DNA of 64,000 nucleotides. Source: Pinibacter aurantiacus. GTDB taxonomy: Bacteria > Bacteroidota > Bacteroidia > Chitinophagales > Chitinophagaceae. Shown in pieces: positions 16,734 to 26,684 of the stretch (its first letter is position 1; each line of letters opens with the position of its first letter). The stretch spans positions 186,001 through 250,000 of the forward strand of contig NZ_JAHSPG010000013.1 in NCBI RefSeq assembly GCF_019130065.1. The letters run 5' to 3'. Both the position numbers and the translations under genes were made by a program. The notes beneath the pieces were generated by a model. It had not been told where the DNA came from. It was given only the letters and a program-made list of their open reading frames with translations, and did no database searches.

Positions 16734-18017
16734 CTAGTTTGACAAATAATACAGCAACATAATGATCCCGGCACCGGCAAAATAACCAAGCAATGCCAGC
16801 AAGCTGAATCTTTTAAGGTACCAGACAAAACTTATCTTTTCCATGCCCATGGCAGCAACACCAGCCGCCGAACCAATGATGAGAATGCTTCCGCCAGTAC
16901 CGGTACAGTATGCAAGGAACTCCCAGAATTGATGATCGGTCGGAAATTGCGCAAGGCTATACATTCCCTGCGAGGCTGCTACCAGTGGCACGTTATCAAT
17001 TATCGAAGAGAGCAGACCAAAGGCAATAACAACGGTGTGAGGATTCTTAACATGTTCAGTCATCCATGCTGCCAATTCGGCTAATAGGCCGGTTGATTGC
17101 AAAGCCGCTATACTGATCAATATTCCCAGAAAAAAAAGAATGCTTGGCGTATCAATTTTCCGCAAAGCATAGGTCACGGATAAAAAATGTTTATCCTCCT
17201 CATCCTTATCGCCATGCAATATCTCTGTGATTATCCAAAGTATACCGAGCCCTATCAAGATCCCCATGTAAGGCGGCAAATGAGTAAGCGTTTTGAAAAC
17301 CGGCACCAATAGCAAAATGAAAATGCCGGAAAAGAAGACAATGTATTGAGTTCTTCTTGACACCATCATTGCCTGCTCGGTTTTGTCTTCTTCGGAGCGC
17401 TTGACAACACCTTTGATCTGGAACGATAAAATAATCAACGGCACCAGCATTGAAACCAGGCTTGGTAAAAAAAGTTGCTTGATAATATTGCCAGCTGTTA
17501 TTTGCTTGCCGATCCATAGCATTGTCGTAGTGACATCGCCGATTGGAGACCATGCGCCACCGGCATTGGAGGCAATAACGATCATACCGGCAAACAGCAA
17601 TCTTTCCCGTGGCTCCCCTATTAATTTTCTAACCAGTGATATCATCACAATGGTTGTAGTAAGATTGTCCAAAGCCGGCGAAAGCAGGAAGGCTATAAAG
17701 GAGATGATCCATAACAGGTTTACTTTATTTTTCTGTGTAATTCGCCTGGTAATGATCTCAAATCCATTGTGTACGTCAATTAATTCGACAATCGTCATTG
17801 CACCCATTAAAAAGAACAGTATACCGGACAATTCGCCAAGATGATCAGTTAACTGTTCCGAAACCATTTCCTTATCTTCTGTTCCCAATATATAAACAAC
17901 CCAGCAAAGCACACCGGTTACCAGTGCAGTTGCTGCCTTGTTGATATTTATAGTATGCTCCAAAGCAATACATATATATCCGACTATAAAGATGCCTATC
18001 AAAAGTATCGTCATCAT
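16734..18017 (-). CDS. nhaD: NhaD-type Na+/H+ antiporter
   Basis: 427 residues, almost entirely membrane helices. The NhaD/ArsB ion-transporter pattern is clear: YICIALEHTININKAATALVTG at the N-terminus, LDNLTTTIVMISLVRKL, NAGGAWSPIGDVTTTMLW, SIIDNVPLVAA and GTGGSILIIGSAAGVAAMG. The conserved Asp and polar residues in these segments bind Na+/Li+. The protein expels sodium in exchange for protons at the inner membrane. It is 30 bases downstream of a broken membrane-protein gene on the same strand. Together with the ClC and osmolyte genes it supports a salt-tolerance role for this block. Confidence 0.92.
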   Translation of the reverse strand: MMTILLIGIFIVGYICIALEHTININKAATALVTGVLCWVVYILGTEDKEMVSEQLTDHLGELSGILFFLMGAMTIVELIDVHNGFEIITRRITQKNKVNLLWIISFIAFLLSPALDNLTTTIVMISLVRKLIGEPRERLLFAGMIVIASNAGGAWSPIGDVTTTMLWIGKQITAGNIIKQLFLPSLVSMLVPLIILSFQIKGVVKRSEEDKTEQAMMVSRRTQYIVFFSGIFILLLVPVFKTLTHLPPYMGILIGLGILWIITEILHGDKDEEDKHFLSVTYALRKIDTPSILFFLGILISIAALQSTGLLAELAAWMTEHVKNPHTVVIAFGLLSSIIDNVPLVAASQGMYSLAQFPTDHQFWEFLAYCTGTGGSILIIGSAAGVAAMGMEKISFVWYLKRFSLLALLGYFAGAGIIMLLYYLSN

Positions 18018-18047
18018 TTTATTTTTGCTTTATAAAATAGGTTGATG

Positions 18048-18452
18048 CTATTTCCTGAATACTACGTCTATATTTGACTGGCTAAGACGCACTTTCAGCC
18101 AGCCTTCTATCTTTTTCTTTTCGCTGATGGGTTTGGCTCTTGCAAAATCAAGCACAATCAGCACAGCCGGTTCATTTTTTTTCAAAGAGGAAACAATGTT
18201 AGCGGAACTCATTGTTATCCCCAGCAGATCCGGATATTGAATCTTTAATTCATTATATAGTTGCATCGATGCATCTCCCATGTGGTTAATGCTGTCGATC
18301 TTTAAATGAAGTGTATGCAGTTCTTCATCTTTGGCTTTAAGCAATTGACTAAGTTGGGTGACTTAGGCAGCCAGTATAACAAATATCAATACCCATAAAT
18401 TAGTACCCTGAAAAAAACGCCCCGGTCTATACTTTCGATAATGACTCCGCAT
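18048..18452 (-). pseudogene. membrane-anchored coiled-coil protein interrupted by one stop codon
   Basis: From the ATG at 18452 the frame reads MRSHYRKYRPGRFFQGTNL, then a membrane helix WVLIFVILAA, then TAA (complement of 18363-18365). It continues in the same frame as VTQLSQLLKAKDEELHTLH and runs through NEPAVLIVLDFARAKPI to VVFRK. Removing the one stop restores 134 codons with a signal-anchor plus coiled-coil layout. A downstream TTG at 18344 could start a shorter soluble form. I do not recognise the family. It is either a recent nonsense mutation, a sequencing error, or the anchor is dispensable. Confidence 0.65.
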
Positions 18453-18627
18453 CCTCTTTCTCAAGCAGCAGTTTGAATTTTTTAAGTATATTATTAATCA
18501 TGGACGACATCGTGCCTCTAAAATACGCTTTGCAATTAAAATGTAATCTATTGTCAGACAGCATAACTCCAATAAAAATGGCCCTTCGCCATTTCCGCTT
18601 TTCAAAAAGCTCAAGAATGGCGTTCAT
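18427..18627 (-). CDS. small hypothetical protein
   Basis: 66 residues, basic (FEKRKWRRAIFIGVML at the start) with an amphipathic tail NNILKKFKLLLEKEDAES. Its 3' end overlaps the start of the broken membrane-protein gene by 26 bases. A further minus-strand frame upstream ends inside its first codons. This stepwise overlap suggests a translationally coupled minus-strand operon leading to nhaD. No family recognised; it may be decayed. Confidence 0.35.
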   Translation of the reverse strand: MNAILELFEKRKWRRAIFIGVMLSDNRLHFNCKAYFRGTMSSMINNILKKFKLLLEKEDAESLSKV

Positions 18628-18889
18628 TCAACAGTTTGGATAATCTGTCTATAGTGAATTCCGACTTGCCATTTGATAAAAGAGCGGGTCGAAAGCAATT
18701 TTTCTTGTCGACCACCTCAAACACGAGATTTATTATCAATCAAGATAGATCGAATACCACTGACGAAACAATCGTGATTATCACATCGTTGAAAGAATGT
18801 ACACAAACAATTATTTCGCTGAATAGAAGTTTTTCTAAAGAAGGAACAATTTTTTCTGTACTAAATCCAATATCAATCCAAATTTAATT
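18628..18889. other. ambiguous interval, open on both strands
   Basis: The plus strand is open for 83 codons from a TTG at 18636 to the base before the next gene, but its product has no recognisable motif. The minus strand gives a plausible reading that ends FTIDRLSKLLNERHS over the start of the 66-residue gene, but it has one internal TGA. I cannot decide which strand, if either, was coding. Confidence 0.3.
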
Positions 18890-19231
18890 ATGACAAATTA
18901 TAACCATTACCAAAGTTGTATTGATGCCTGCCTGAATTGCGCGTCAATTTGTAACTTTTGTGCAAGCTCTTGCACCCAAGAGGAGAATGTAAAAATGATG
19001 GCCCTTTGTATTCAACTGGATATGGAGTGTTCCGCAATTTGTTACACAGCGGCTCAATTAATGAGTTTAGGAAGCGACAAGGCTCAACAGTTGTGTAAAA
19101 TATGCGCCGATATATGTGACAAGTGCGCAAATGAATGTAGCAAACATCAATCAGAACATTGCAAAAAATGCGCTGAAGCCTGTCGTGAATGCGCCAAACA
19201 ATGCAGACAAATGGTCACTGCAACTGTTTGA
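18890..19231 (+). CDS. four-helix-bundle copper-binding protein (DUF326)
   Basis: 113 residues with 19 cysteines arranged as CxxxC and CxxC pairs, for example CIDACLNCASICNFCASSC near the start and HCKKCAEACRECAKQC at the end. This is the signature of the DUF326/Csp copper-storage family, whose helices line a core with Cu(I)-binding cysteines. There is no signal peptide, so the store would be cytoplasmic. No copper exporter or regulator is adjacent. The length is typical. Confidence 0.9.
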   Translation: MTNYNHYQSCIDACLNCASICNFCASSCTQEENVKMMALCIQLDMECSAICYTAAQLMSLGSDKAQQLCKICADICDKCANECSKHQSEHCKKCAEACRECAKQCRQMVTATV

Positions 19232-20286
19232 GACGTCTTGTAGAATAATTGGATCACTCCAGCAACATCTAAAATCAAAAAATGACAAACAAATTTTGTC
19301 ATCCATAACTTGTAGCATTCTGATTGTGATTACTCGTTTCAAAAATAACAATCGACAAAAATGCTTGTACAGTTACACAACCAAAACCAATGATGAAAAA
19401 TATATACAGACAAATTATCTGTTGCGCTATAGGCCAGATAGCCACTGATTTACATTGGTTAATGGGCTTGCACCTTATTCCAATACTCCTTTACCTGTTA
19501 GTAGCGAAAATCTTCTCCCCTTAAAATAATATTATCTGGCATAGAAGTATGAATCACCTATTCATGGATTAAAAATTTAAATCTAGTAAAGGGCATTTTG
19601 GCAAAATTATAAATTCGTACATTCGATTAAAACAATCTCTTTGGAAGTTTATAAAGGAATGACGGTTTTTAATGGGCCTATAGAAGCATTCGGTTCTACT
19701 ATGAACTGTAAAATTCTCCGCCAAATGAACGGAATCAAGAATCATTTCCTTGTGGTAATTACAAAATCAAATGATCACAACGCAATTGAATATTCCTTCA
19801 CAAATGAAAATGGCTTATGGATTGCTGACAAGACTCTCAATGTAAGTTTGTATATTTCATTGGTAACAATACTAGATTCGTACAAATTTGACGAATAGGA
19901 ACAAACAAGCCACTTTTTCGAAAACACTTTTTAATGATCCAAAAATCAAGGACCAATGGAAAAGTCAATTTTCAAATTATAATTATTTTGCTTTTCCTCA
20001 TTTTCCATTGATGATTATTGCACAAGCAAATTCTCCACTGCACAACAATTGTATAATGATGGTTGGCCATCCAAGGAAGAAATTCAAAAAAACTACGATC
20101 GGTTTCCTGAGCAAATTGACACAAAAGTGGTTGATATTATCAGTGGCTTGTGGGTCTTGCTTTTACCACCTTCTTATATTGAATCGCGGCCGCAATTGAC
20201 GTTAGTCGTAATCATACCTTCGATGCCTCTCTACAACAGCAAACATCTCTTTAAAAGCTTCCAGTTTGAACTCGCCATTTCCTGTT
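19232..20286. other. AT-rich interval with decayed coding fragments
   Basis: No intact gene is supported. A frame at about 20010-20160 (STAQQLYNDGWPSKEEIQKN and onward) looks like a coding fragment whose upstream part continues in another frame (19888-20060), suggesting a frameshifted relic. The 85-codon frame at 19641-19898 starts with TTG and has no recognisable motif. Confidence 0.4.
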
Positions 20287-21147
20287 TCATTTACAATCGT
20301 ATTGCACGGTCACCTTGCCTGTTACAAAAGGTAGTAGCGTATTGAATCCTAAGGTATATTGCTGGGCGTCGAAAACCAGGGGTAGTCCATACAAATTATA
20401 ACTGGCACCACTAAGCGAATTATTTACACTGTAATTTTTATCGAGAAACATCCACAATCTGTTGGTTTGCCTGATGTTTATCTTATTATCATAAGGGAAC
20501 ATTACCCTGATTGTATCGTTGTATGTTGTTCCCCCAAGCTCGTTGCTATGATATTGACGAGCAGAGTAAGCCAAATTGCCATTGGCGTCGTACTTGTAAG
20601 CCCACAAATTGGTATTATTGAATATCCCGTAATAAAAAACACTGTCCTTTTGGCCAACCACCCTGTCATAGCCATCGTATTGTATAGTAGAAATCTTCTT
20701 GATGAGCGCTGATGACGGATCTGGTGCACCACCAGCGCCAATCGCGCCGAATGTGTAACTGGTGTCTCTTACAATCTGGCCGGCGCTGTTGTAACCAAAT
20801 GTTTCCCAACCATCCACGGGCCCGGGTTCAGTCGGGTTGGACCGATATGGATATATAATCTGAGTAGGACGCTGTTTCTTGTCATAAAAAATAAAAACAT
20901 TGGGATTGCCATCGGTAGGAAAACTCGTGATGATACTTTCGAGGTTACCGCGTTTGTTATAATTAAAAACATAGTCGGCACCCCAATCACCGCCATCTGA
21001 GTTAACCGTTTTAACCTGGCAGATATCTGAGTAGTCTTTGCCATTTCCTGGCTTTTTCACATAGTCAATCAATTTCTGGCAACCAGTTGAAAAAAAAACG
21101 ATGGTTAGGAGCGCAAATGTTCCATGCTTCAATTTATTATTTTTCAT
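20287..21147 (-). CDS. hypothetical lipoprotein with YD-type repeats
   Basis: 286 residues with a clear lipoprotein signal (FFSTGCQKL, Cys23). The body has loosely repeated strands resembling YD/RHS repeats: YNKRGNLESI, YDKKQRPTQIIY, YDGYDRVVGQKD and YDANGNLAYSARQY. It is similar in style to the DUF4595-type lipoproteins common in Bacteroidota. It is probably a small beta-structured surface or periplasmic protein. It stands alone, with 230 bases of non-coding sequence upstream. No enzymatic motif is visible. Confidence 0.7.
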   Translation of the reverse strand: MKNNKLKHGTFALLTIVFFSTGCQKLIDYVKKPGNGKDYSDICQVKTVNSDGGDWGADYVFNYNKRGNLESIITSFPTDGNPNVFIFYDKKQRPTQIIYPYRSNPTEPGPVDGWETFGYNSAGQIVRDTSYTFGAIGAGGAPDPSSALIKKISTIQYDGYDRVVGQKDSVFYYGIFNNTNLWAYKYDANGNLAYSARQYHSNELGGTTYNDTIRVMFPYDNKINIRQTNRLWMFLDKNYSVNNSLSGASYNLYGLPLVFDAQQYTLGFNTLLPFVTGKVTVQYDCK

Positions 21148-21377
21148 AATAGAAGGTTTATATGAGAGGTTAACAAAAATCGAAAGAACATCTTGCTAAT
21201 GGAGGGTGCAGAAATATTATTTTGCAGAAAACACAAACCGTAAATCAACTCAATGTATTATCTCCTCATTTTTCTGCGTGCTCATTGACATAGGGGGGAA
21301 CGATGAATGTGGCCGAAGGGGTTTTGTCTTATCAAGGTAATCATTTATAGCGATAAAACGCTCATAGGTAAGACTAT

Positions 21378-22412
21378 TCATTTCTCATACGGATAAATGA
21401 TTTTCCAGTCATTTTTCATATCCACTAGCAACCAGTTTTTAGCCTGGGCTTCATCCAGGCCCTTATCCAGGGTGCCTATTGCTGATTGCCTGTCATAAGA
21501 CCATTCTCTCGTGGAATCGGTATGATGGATATATAGTTCTAAATTTTTCAGTGAATTTGACGCAGTCCACTGCAACATTTGTAGATCCCCATCGGAATTG
21601 CCGCAGGCAAATACAGGCTTTCTTCCGATAAATTTATTGATTCCCACAGGCTTGCCTTCTTTATCGTCAATGAAGTCAACCGCAGCCAAACGTTTCAACA
21701 CCGGGTGCCCATTGTTATAATCAAATACAGTTTTTACACTGCTGCCAACCACTTGGTCCTTGGGGATACCGTAGACCTGCTCCACCCATGGCCGCATGAA
21801 TTCAATACCGCCACCCGAGACAATAAAGGTTTTAAACTGATTGGCCTGCAAATACCTGATCAACTCAATCATTGGCTGATAAACAAGTTCCGTATATCGC
21901 CTACCTTTCGTGGGATGTTTGGCTGTCGATAGCCATTGCTTTACGATGGATTCAAATTCATCTGTGGAGATACCCGCATGGGTGGCCATTACGATTTGCA
22001 ATAATCCTTTCTCACCTTGCTTCATGAGTGTTGACATGTCATTATCCAACACTGCTTTGTAGGGTTGCTTGTTCTTCCATTCCGGGTGATCAGCAGCGAT
22101 TACTTTAAGACGATCCAAGGCAAAAAAGAATTGAAAATATATCGGCTTCTCTGACCACAATGTACCATCATTATCAAATGTAGCAATGCGGTCAGGTACC
22201 GGGATAAAATTCCCTCCCGCAGTATCTGTCACCATCTTCACATAGTTTATAATGGCTTTCTTTGCCGCACCGTCACTCCACGATGGCAACGGGTCAATAC
22301 TTGCAATGCCATTTTTCTTCTGCACCTCTTTTTGAGATGGTGAATTGCATGCAAAATGAATTGAAATAAACACAAGCAATGTTGCAAAGGTGTACTGACC
22401 ATGCCTTTTCAT
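21378..22412 (-). CDS. HAD-superfamily phosphatase, lipoprotein
   Basis: 344 residues from ATG 22412; an ORF start 42 bases upstream gives an unlikely extension before the signal peptide. The lipobox is HFACNSP (Cys22). HAD motifs are present: DNDGT (D80, D82), the Ser of IVSGGG in motif II, and GNSDGDLQML in motif IV. It resembles phosphoserine-phosphatase-like (class IB) HAD proteins. As an exported lipoprotein it likely dephosphorylates small molecules in the periplasm. It lies 71 bases downstream of the sulfatase on the same strand, so the pair may release phosphate and sulfate from extracellular esters. Confidence 0.8.
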   Translation of the reverse strand: MKRHGQYTFATLLVFISIHFACNSPSQKEVQKKNGIASIDPLPSWSDGAAKKAIINYVKMVTDTAGGNFIPVPDRIATFDNDGTLWSEKPIYFQFFFALDRLKVIAADHPEWKNKQPYKAVLDNDMSTLMKQGEKGLLQIVMATHAGISTDEFESIVKQWLSTAKHPTKGRRYTELVYQPMIELIRYLQANQFKTFIVSGGGIEFMRPWVEQVYGIPKDQVVGSSVKTVFDYNNGHPVLKRLAAVDFIDDKEGKPVGINKFIGRKPVFACGNSDGDLQMLQWTASNSLKNLELYIHHTDSTREWSYDRQSAIGTLDKGLDEAQAKNWLLVDMKNDWKIIYPYEK

Positions 22413-22483
22413 GACGATTAATTTTCGCGTTATACAAAGAATAAAGAGCGCCATAGTGCGCTCTTTATGTGCTCATACAGATC

Positions 22484-24106
22484 CTACTTTTCACCTTCTA
22501 ATTTAGGAAGGGTAATACCCTTTTGCTCCATTAGTTTTTTCGCTTCCTGTATTGTTCTGAACTTATTGATTTCCATTTCACCAGTGTAGACCTCACTCTG
22601 CAAAGGTCGTGGTGGATATTGTATATACGTTTTCATCAGGTCCTGTACCGCTTTATTAAAAATTGGAAGCGTCCAGGTCTTTTCTGTAAAGCTGTTCATG
22701 AACAGGTCATATCTTTCCTGCGGATCCTGCCACAAGTCGTATACCGCCGGAACGGTGGCAACATAGCTTTCATCACCTCGCCATCCGAGCTGTTGACCCG
22801 GTGCATCACTTCCCGCCTGTGCTCCATTATCACCACGGGTATTAAATACCGCTTTGAATTTACCCACTCTAACGGCGCCAGGGGACAGCTCCGTTTCTGT
22901 GAAATAATACCATCTGTCCCGTAAGGCCGGTCCCTCTTTAAAGAGTATGTTTGACATGTCATAGCTATCAAATACCATCGGCTTGCCATCCCGGTCCTTC
23001 GTTGGTAATGTAATTCCTGCAAGACTGGCAAATGTCGCCATCAAATCCAATCCTCCCACAATATCGTGGCTATCACTTCCTGCCTCGATTTGCCCTGGCC
23101 ACCAGGCAATCGCCGGTACCCTGTTGCCTCCTTCCCGGTCTGTACCCTTGGATCCCCTGAAGGGTGTATAGCCGGCATCGGGATGTACATCCTGCCATGC
23201 GCCATTATCCACCGTATAAATGACAATTGTATTTTTATCGATGCCGAGTTTCCTAATCTCATCCATCACACGCCCCACATTGTAATCCATTTCCACCACA
23301 CAATCGGCGTATTTGCTTTTACCTGGCGACTTCCCTGCAAACTGTTTGGAAGGTAAATTGGGCTGGTGGTTTTTGGCAAAATTCACACACATGAAGAACG
23401 GTGAACCACCCTTGGCATAATCATCCAGTTGTTTAAGTACGTTATTGGTCATGTTCATGTCCAGTTCCGCGATGTTATCTTCGGTTACTTTGGATATTTC
23501 CCGCACTTTTCCGCCAGCCTCACCTTCCAATATTCCGGTCGTCACTTTTTTAAAGAATGCAAGCATATCAGGAGTCATATCTGGATTCCAGGACGGAAAG
23601 GCATAGGTATATGCGTTTAAATGATAAAGTACCACATTTTGCATTTTGTCGAACCCGTGAGCAATCGGCATCGCGTAGTCAGCTTCACCCAGGTGCCATT
23701 TGCCGCAGAAGTAGGTTTTATAGTTGGCCTGTTTTAGTACAGAAGCCAATGTCCATTCGGGCGCCGGCAGTCCACCACCCTGGCCCTGGAAAGCAACTGT
23801 TGTCATACCGCTCCTGTTGGGTATTCTGCCCGTTATCATTGCAGCACGTCCCGGGGTACAGCTGGCTTGTCCATAAAAACTCCAAAACTGCATCCCTTCT
23901 TTGGCCATACGGTCAAGATTGGGCGTCGGCATTCCCCTACCCACGCCGCCGCCGTAGACACCAAGGTCGCCCCAGCCGGTATCGTCAGAAATCAACATGA
24001 TGATATTTGGTTTTTTAGGATGCTGCTTTTTCTGTTGACCGTAAAGGCTAATACAACAAAGGCAAATGATGACAGGCATCATTGACAAGGTCAGAAATCT
24101 TTTCAT
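22484..24106 (-). CDS. exported arylsulfatase
   Basis: 540 residues with a signal peptide ending near LYGQQ. The sulfatase core has metal-binding Asp41/Asp42 in LISDDTGWGDLG and the formylglycine motif SCTPGRAAMITGR (Cys83, CxPxR). Further motifs are FCGKWHLGE, NFAKNHQPN and TVDNGAWQD. The Cys-type motif needs a formylglycine-generating enzyme, which is not in the window. It hydrolyses sulfate esters in the periplasm; no SusC/SusD pair is adjacent, so it is not part of an obvious PUL. The family S1 fold is clear but the substrate is not. Confidence 0.9.
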   Translation of the reverse strand: MKRFLTLSMMPVIICLCCISLYGQQKKQHPKKPNIIMLISDDTGWGDLGVYGGGVGRGMPTPNLDRMAKEGMQFWSFYGQASCTPGRAAMITGRIPNRSGMTTVAFQGQGGGLPAPEWTLASVLKQANYKTYFCGKWHLGEADYAMPIAHGFDKMQNVVLYHLNAYTYAFPSWNPDMTPDMLAFFKKVTTGILEGEAGGKVREISKVTEDNIAELDMNMTNNVLKQLDDYAKGGSPFFMCVNFAKNHQPNLPSKQFAGKSPGKSKYADCVVEMDYNVGRVMDEIRKLGIDKNTIVIYTVDNGAWQDVHPDAGYTPFRGSKGTDREGGNRVPAIAWWPGQIEAGSDSHDIVGGLDLMATFASLAGITLPTKDRDGKPMVFDSYDMSNILFKEGPALRDRWYYFTETELSPGAVRVGKFKAVFNTRGDNGAQAGSDAPGQQLGWRGDESYVATVPAVYDLWQDPQERYDLFMNSFTEKTWTLPIFNKAVQDLMKTYIQYPPRPLQSEVYTGEMEINKFRTIQEAKKLMEQKGITLPKLEGEK

Positions 24107-25037
24107 GATTTATCTTTTTAAAAATTGAAAGGTGGTGTTAAACAATCCCTGTTTGCATTACAATCTTTTAGAAACATTGTTCAGCATTCCGATCTGTTTA
24201 GAACACCTGCATATGTATATAACGTAGAAGAGCACTTGAAGCCGGAAAACTGTTCAACTGACAGCCTACAGCCATTTATTTTGTATAAGAATATTTACAA
24301 GGCAGCATAACGAATTGATCATACTGCGGTAAATGTGCAATACATCGAACCCATTGTTGCCGGAACATTGACGTAAAATCAGGTTGCCACCAGGGAATAG
24401 TAAAAAATGAAAAACATTTTTGCTTTCGTCATGCTAATGGCTTGACAAACGCGCAGTTCATGAACGGGAATAAAACTTATCAAGCTCTATGTCTTCGATG
24501 ATCATGTTGACTCCTGTTATAGAAGAAAATAGAGGACGTCACTCTGTAAAGAGAAAGTCCAACCCTTACGTGGCCCTTCTCTTTTTTTGTTGTCAATAGC
24601 ACTGTTCCCACACATAGAAATAGTAAAAGTTGGCTCATTGTTCAATTTTCTGGTAAATATTTTTGCAGCTGAACCAATTACCGGAATTTTCGTTGTGTTA
24701 GTCGGCGACCTTAATCTCTTATTTGCAATTTGCGACACATCAAATTAAGACGGCAAAGACATTTACTTATTTGACACCGGAAAAGTGTCATGTTACCCTG
24801 AAACTGAAATGTTTAAATAAAGCTGCAAGTAAAATTGAGCATCTCACAAGGACAAGCTGCATTGTGAATGTGTCAGCTAAGAGCCAAAGGCGCAGAATGC
24901 TTATTGGCTTAAGAAAGCATCATTAATAAAAACCAGTATATTAAATGATTAAAAAATATTCAACAATCCTTGTATTTACCTGGCTTAGAAGGAGTTGAAC
25001 AACAATCATCATCCACAGAGAAATAAGATGTTTAAAT
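24107..25037. other. gene-free interval
   Basis: Nothing convincing is encoded. Short open frames at 24517-24738 (minus) and 24723-24926 (plus) lack motifs and overlap each other. A weak hairpin (AGAGAAAG with CTTCTCT, about 24549-24583) followed by seven T could be a terminator on the plus strand, but there is no plus-strand gene upstream. Confidence 0.45.
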
Positions 25038-25061
25038 AACCACGCCTGTTACGGCGTGGTT
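25038..25061 (-). terminator. hairpin downstream of the second two-component operon
   Basis: AACCACGCC (25038-25046) pairs perfectly with GGCGTGGTT (25053-25061) around a six-base loop. It sits about 135 bases past the kinase stop on the minus strand. The T tract is short (ATTTAAA) on the minus strand. Confidence 0.6.
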
Positions 25062-25195
25062 TGTCCTCTTAAAAGAAATGAAAGTCTTACTACTGATCTA
25101 ACATTAAAGCTCAAAAAAAGTTTAAACACCCCCTAAATCTCAGTTAAAAAACAGGGGAATAGAAAGCAAGCAAATCTCGATGAACAATGAGTGGT

Positions 25196-26680
25196 TTATA
25201 CCTGGGGCCTTGCAATTACCGGCAAGACAAAAAGAAATGTAGTCCCCCTTCCCGGCTCACTGATGACTTCGATGGTGGCCTGGTGCAGTTCGAGAATTTT
25301 TTTTACAATGGCAAGCCCTATTCCCATTCCCTTTTTCTCTCCTTGCGCACTTCCCGGTTGCCTATAGCGTTCAAATATAAATGGTTGTTGCTCTTTCGCA
25401 ATGCCAACGCCGGTATCGCTCACCTGCACTTTTATGCCCTCGTCTTCATTTATCAAACTGACAATGATGCTGCCCCCTTCAGGTGTGTGACTGAATGCAT
25501 TGTCCAGCAGATTTTGAAATACCCTTTCGGTCAGTGCAATATCGGCCATCACCGCAGGAAGCGCACCGGCAGCGTCGATGTGCAGTATCACCTTTCTTTC
25601 TTTTGCTTTCAGTTCATTTGCAACAAGTATATCGGAAACCAATTCATTAATAAGAAATGGTTCTTTCTGTGGAGTGATAAGATTGGCTTCGAGTTTTGCA
25701 AACTGAAACAACTGTTCCACCAACACAGACAATTTTTTCGCACTGTCGTAAATAATGTTCAGGTATTTGCGTTTATCCAGCTCCGTTAAATCTGCTTCCT
25801 TAATCATGAGTGTTTCTACATAACCACGTGTGATCGCCAGTGGTGTCCGAAGATCATGGGAAACATTGGCGATAAGTTCCTGGCGAAATTTGTCAGTAGC
25901 CGTGATCTTTTCTATATTATCAACAATAACGTCTGCCATCTCGTTAAACGTGGAAGTAAGCATGCCAAGATTGCCTTTATCATGCCCTTCGATGCGGGCA
26001 GTGTAATCCCCTTCTTTAAATCTCTTCACCACGTTAACGATACCGTCAATACTGCGTGTTATTAAAAAAAACGTAACAAGTCCTACGATAAATGTCACAA
26101 GGAGAACCGTGAAAAAGATATACATACCAAGACGATAATACAAATGACCATTGACGGCATTCAAAATGTTTCGTTGTTTTTCACTGGACAACACTGCATA
26201 TACATAACCGGAAAGTTTGCCTTTGTCATATACGGAAGCTGCTGAAAATATACTCGGCTCATTTGGCTGCTTCGGATTGTCACCCATCGGCTTATCCCCT
26301 TCGCGGGCAGTCAGCCACTGTTTCACTTTTGCAATGTCTACCTTGCGTATTTGCACTGTAGTGTCTGGAACAACATAGTCTGTTATGTTACCTGCCGTAT
26401 CCAGCAAATACACTTCCACACTCGGATTGGCCACCATGGTAGAGTGAATGATATCGTGCGTTACGGTGGTGTCGGGTTTTCCATCTTTGAACGGCTTGGT
26501 AAATGTGGCAAGGTGCCGGGCAAGGTCGCCATATAATTCCTGGTGTGCAGAGGTGTAGTATGAGGAAGAATATTTCGAGGCGATCACTACAAACGCCAGC
26601 CCCAGCAGGACAAGCAGCGTAGTAAAAACAACGGCAATTTTCCAGAATAGCAGGTTGCCTTTTATTGTTCGGATTGACAT
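25196..26680 (-). CDS. sensor histidine kinase of the second two-component system
   Basis: About 494 residues from ATG 26680, which lies four bases after the regulator's stop. It has a membrane helix, a periplasmic domain of about 150 residues, a second helix (MYIFFTVLLVTFIVGLVTFF) and a HAMP domain. The HisKA domain has NVSHDLRTPLAIT (His about 275), the N-box is NLLDNAFSHTPEGG, and the G boxes are SDTGVGI and GMGIGLAIVKKIL. All catalytic motifs are intact. The periplasmic sensor is not recognisable. The operon diverges from the spondin-domain lipoprotein gene, which is therefore a candidate target. Confidence 0.92.
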   Translation of the reverse strand: MSIRTIKGNLLFWKIAVVFTTLLVLLGLAFVVIASKYSSSYYTSAHQELYGDLARHLATFTKPFKDGKPDTTVTHDIIHSTMVANPSVEVYLLDTAGNITDYVVPDTTVQIRKVDIAKVKQWLTAREGDKPMGDNPKQPNEPSIFSAASVYDKGKLSGYVYAVLSSEKQRNILNAVNGHLYYRLGMYIFFTVLLVTFIVGLVTFFLITRSIDGIVNVVKRFKEGDYTARIEGHDKGNLGMLTSTFNEMADVIVDNIEKITATDKFRQELIANVSHDLRTPLAITRGYVETLMIKEADLTELDKRKYLNIIYDSAKKLSVLVEQLFQFAKLEANLITPQKEPFLINELVSDILVANELKAKERKVILHIDAAGALPAVMADIALTERVFQNLLDNAFSHTPEGGSIIVSLINEDEGIKVQVSDTGVGIAKEQQPFIFERYRQPGSAQGEKKGMGIGLAIVKKILELHQATIEVISEPGRGTTFLFVLPVIARPQV

Positions 26681-26684
26681 AAGT

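Noticed and set aside
24517-24926. Two short overlapping frames on opposite strands
   Set aside because: No motif, no promoter box, and each is the partial shadow of the other in AT-rich sequence.
25187-25789. A 200-codon plus-strand ORF
   Set aside because: It is antisense to the kinase catalytic domain and has no independent motif.
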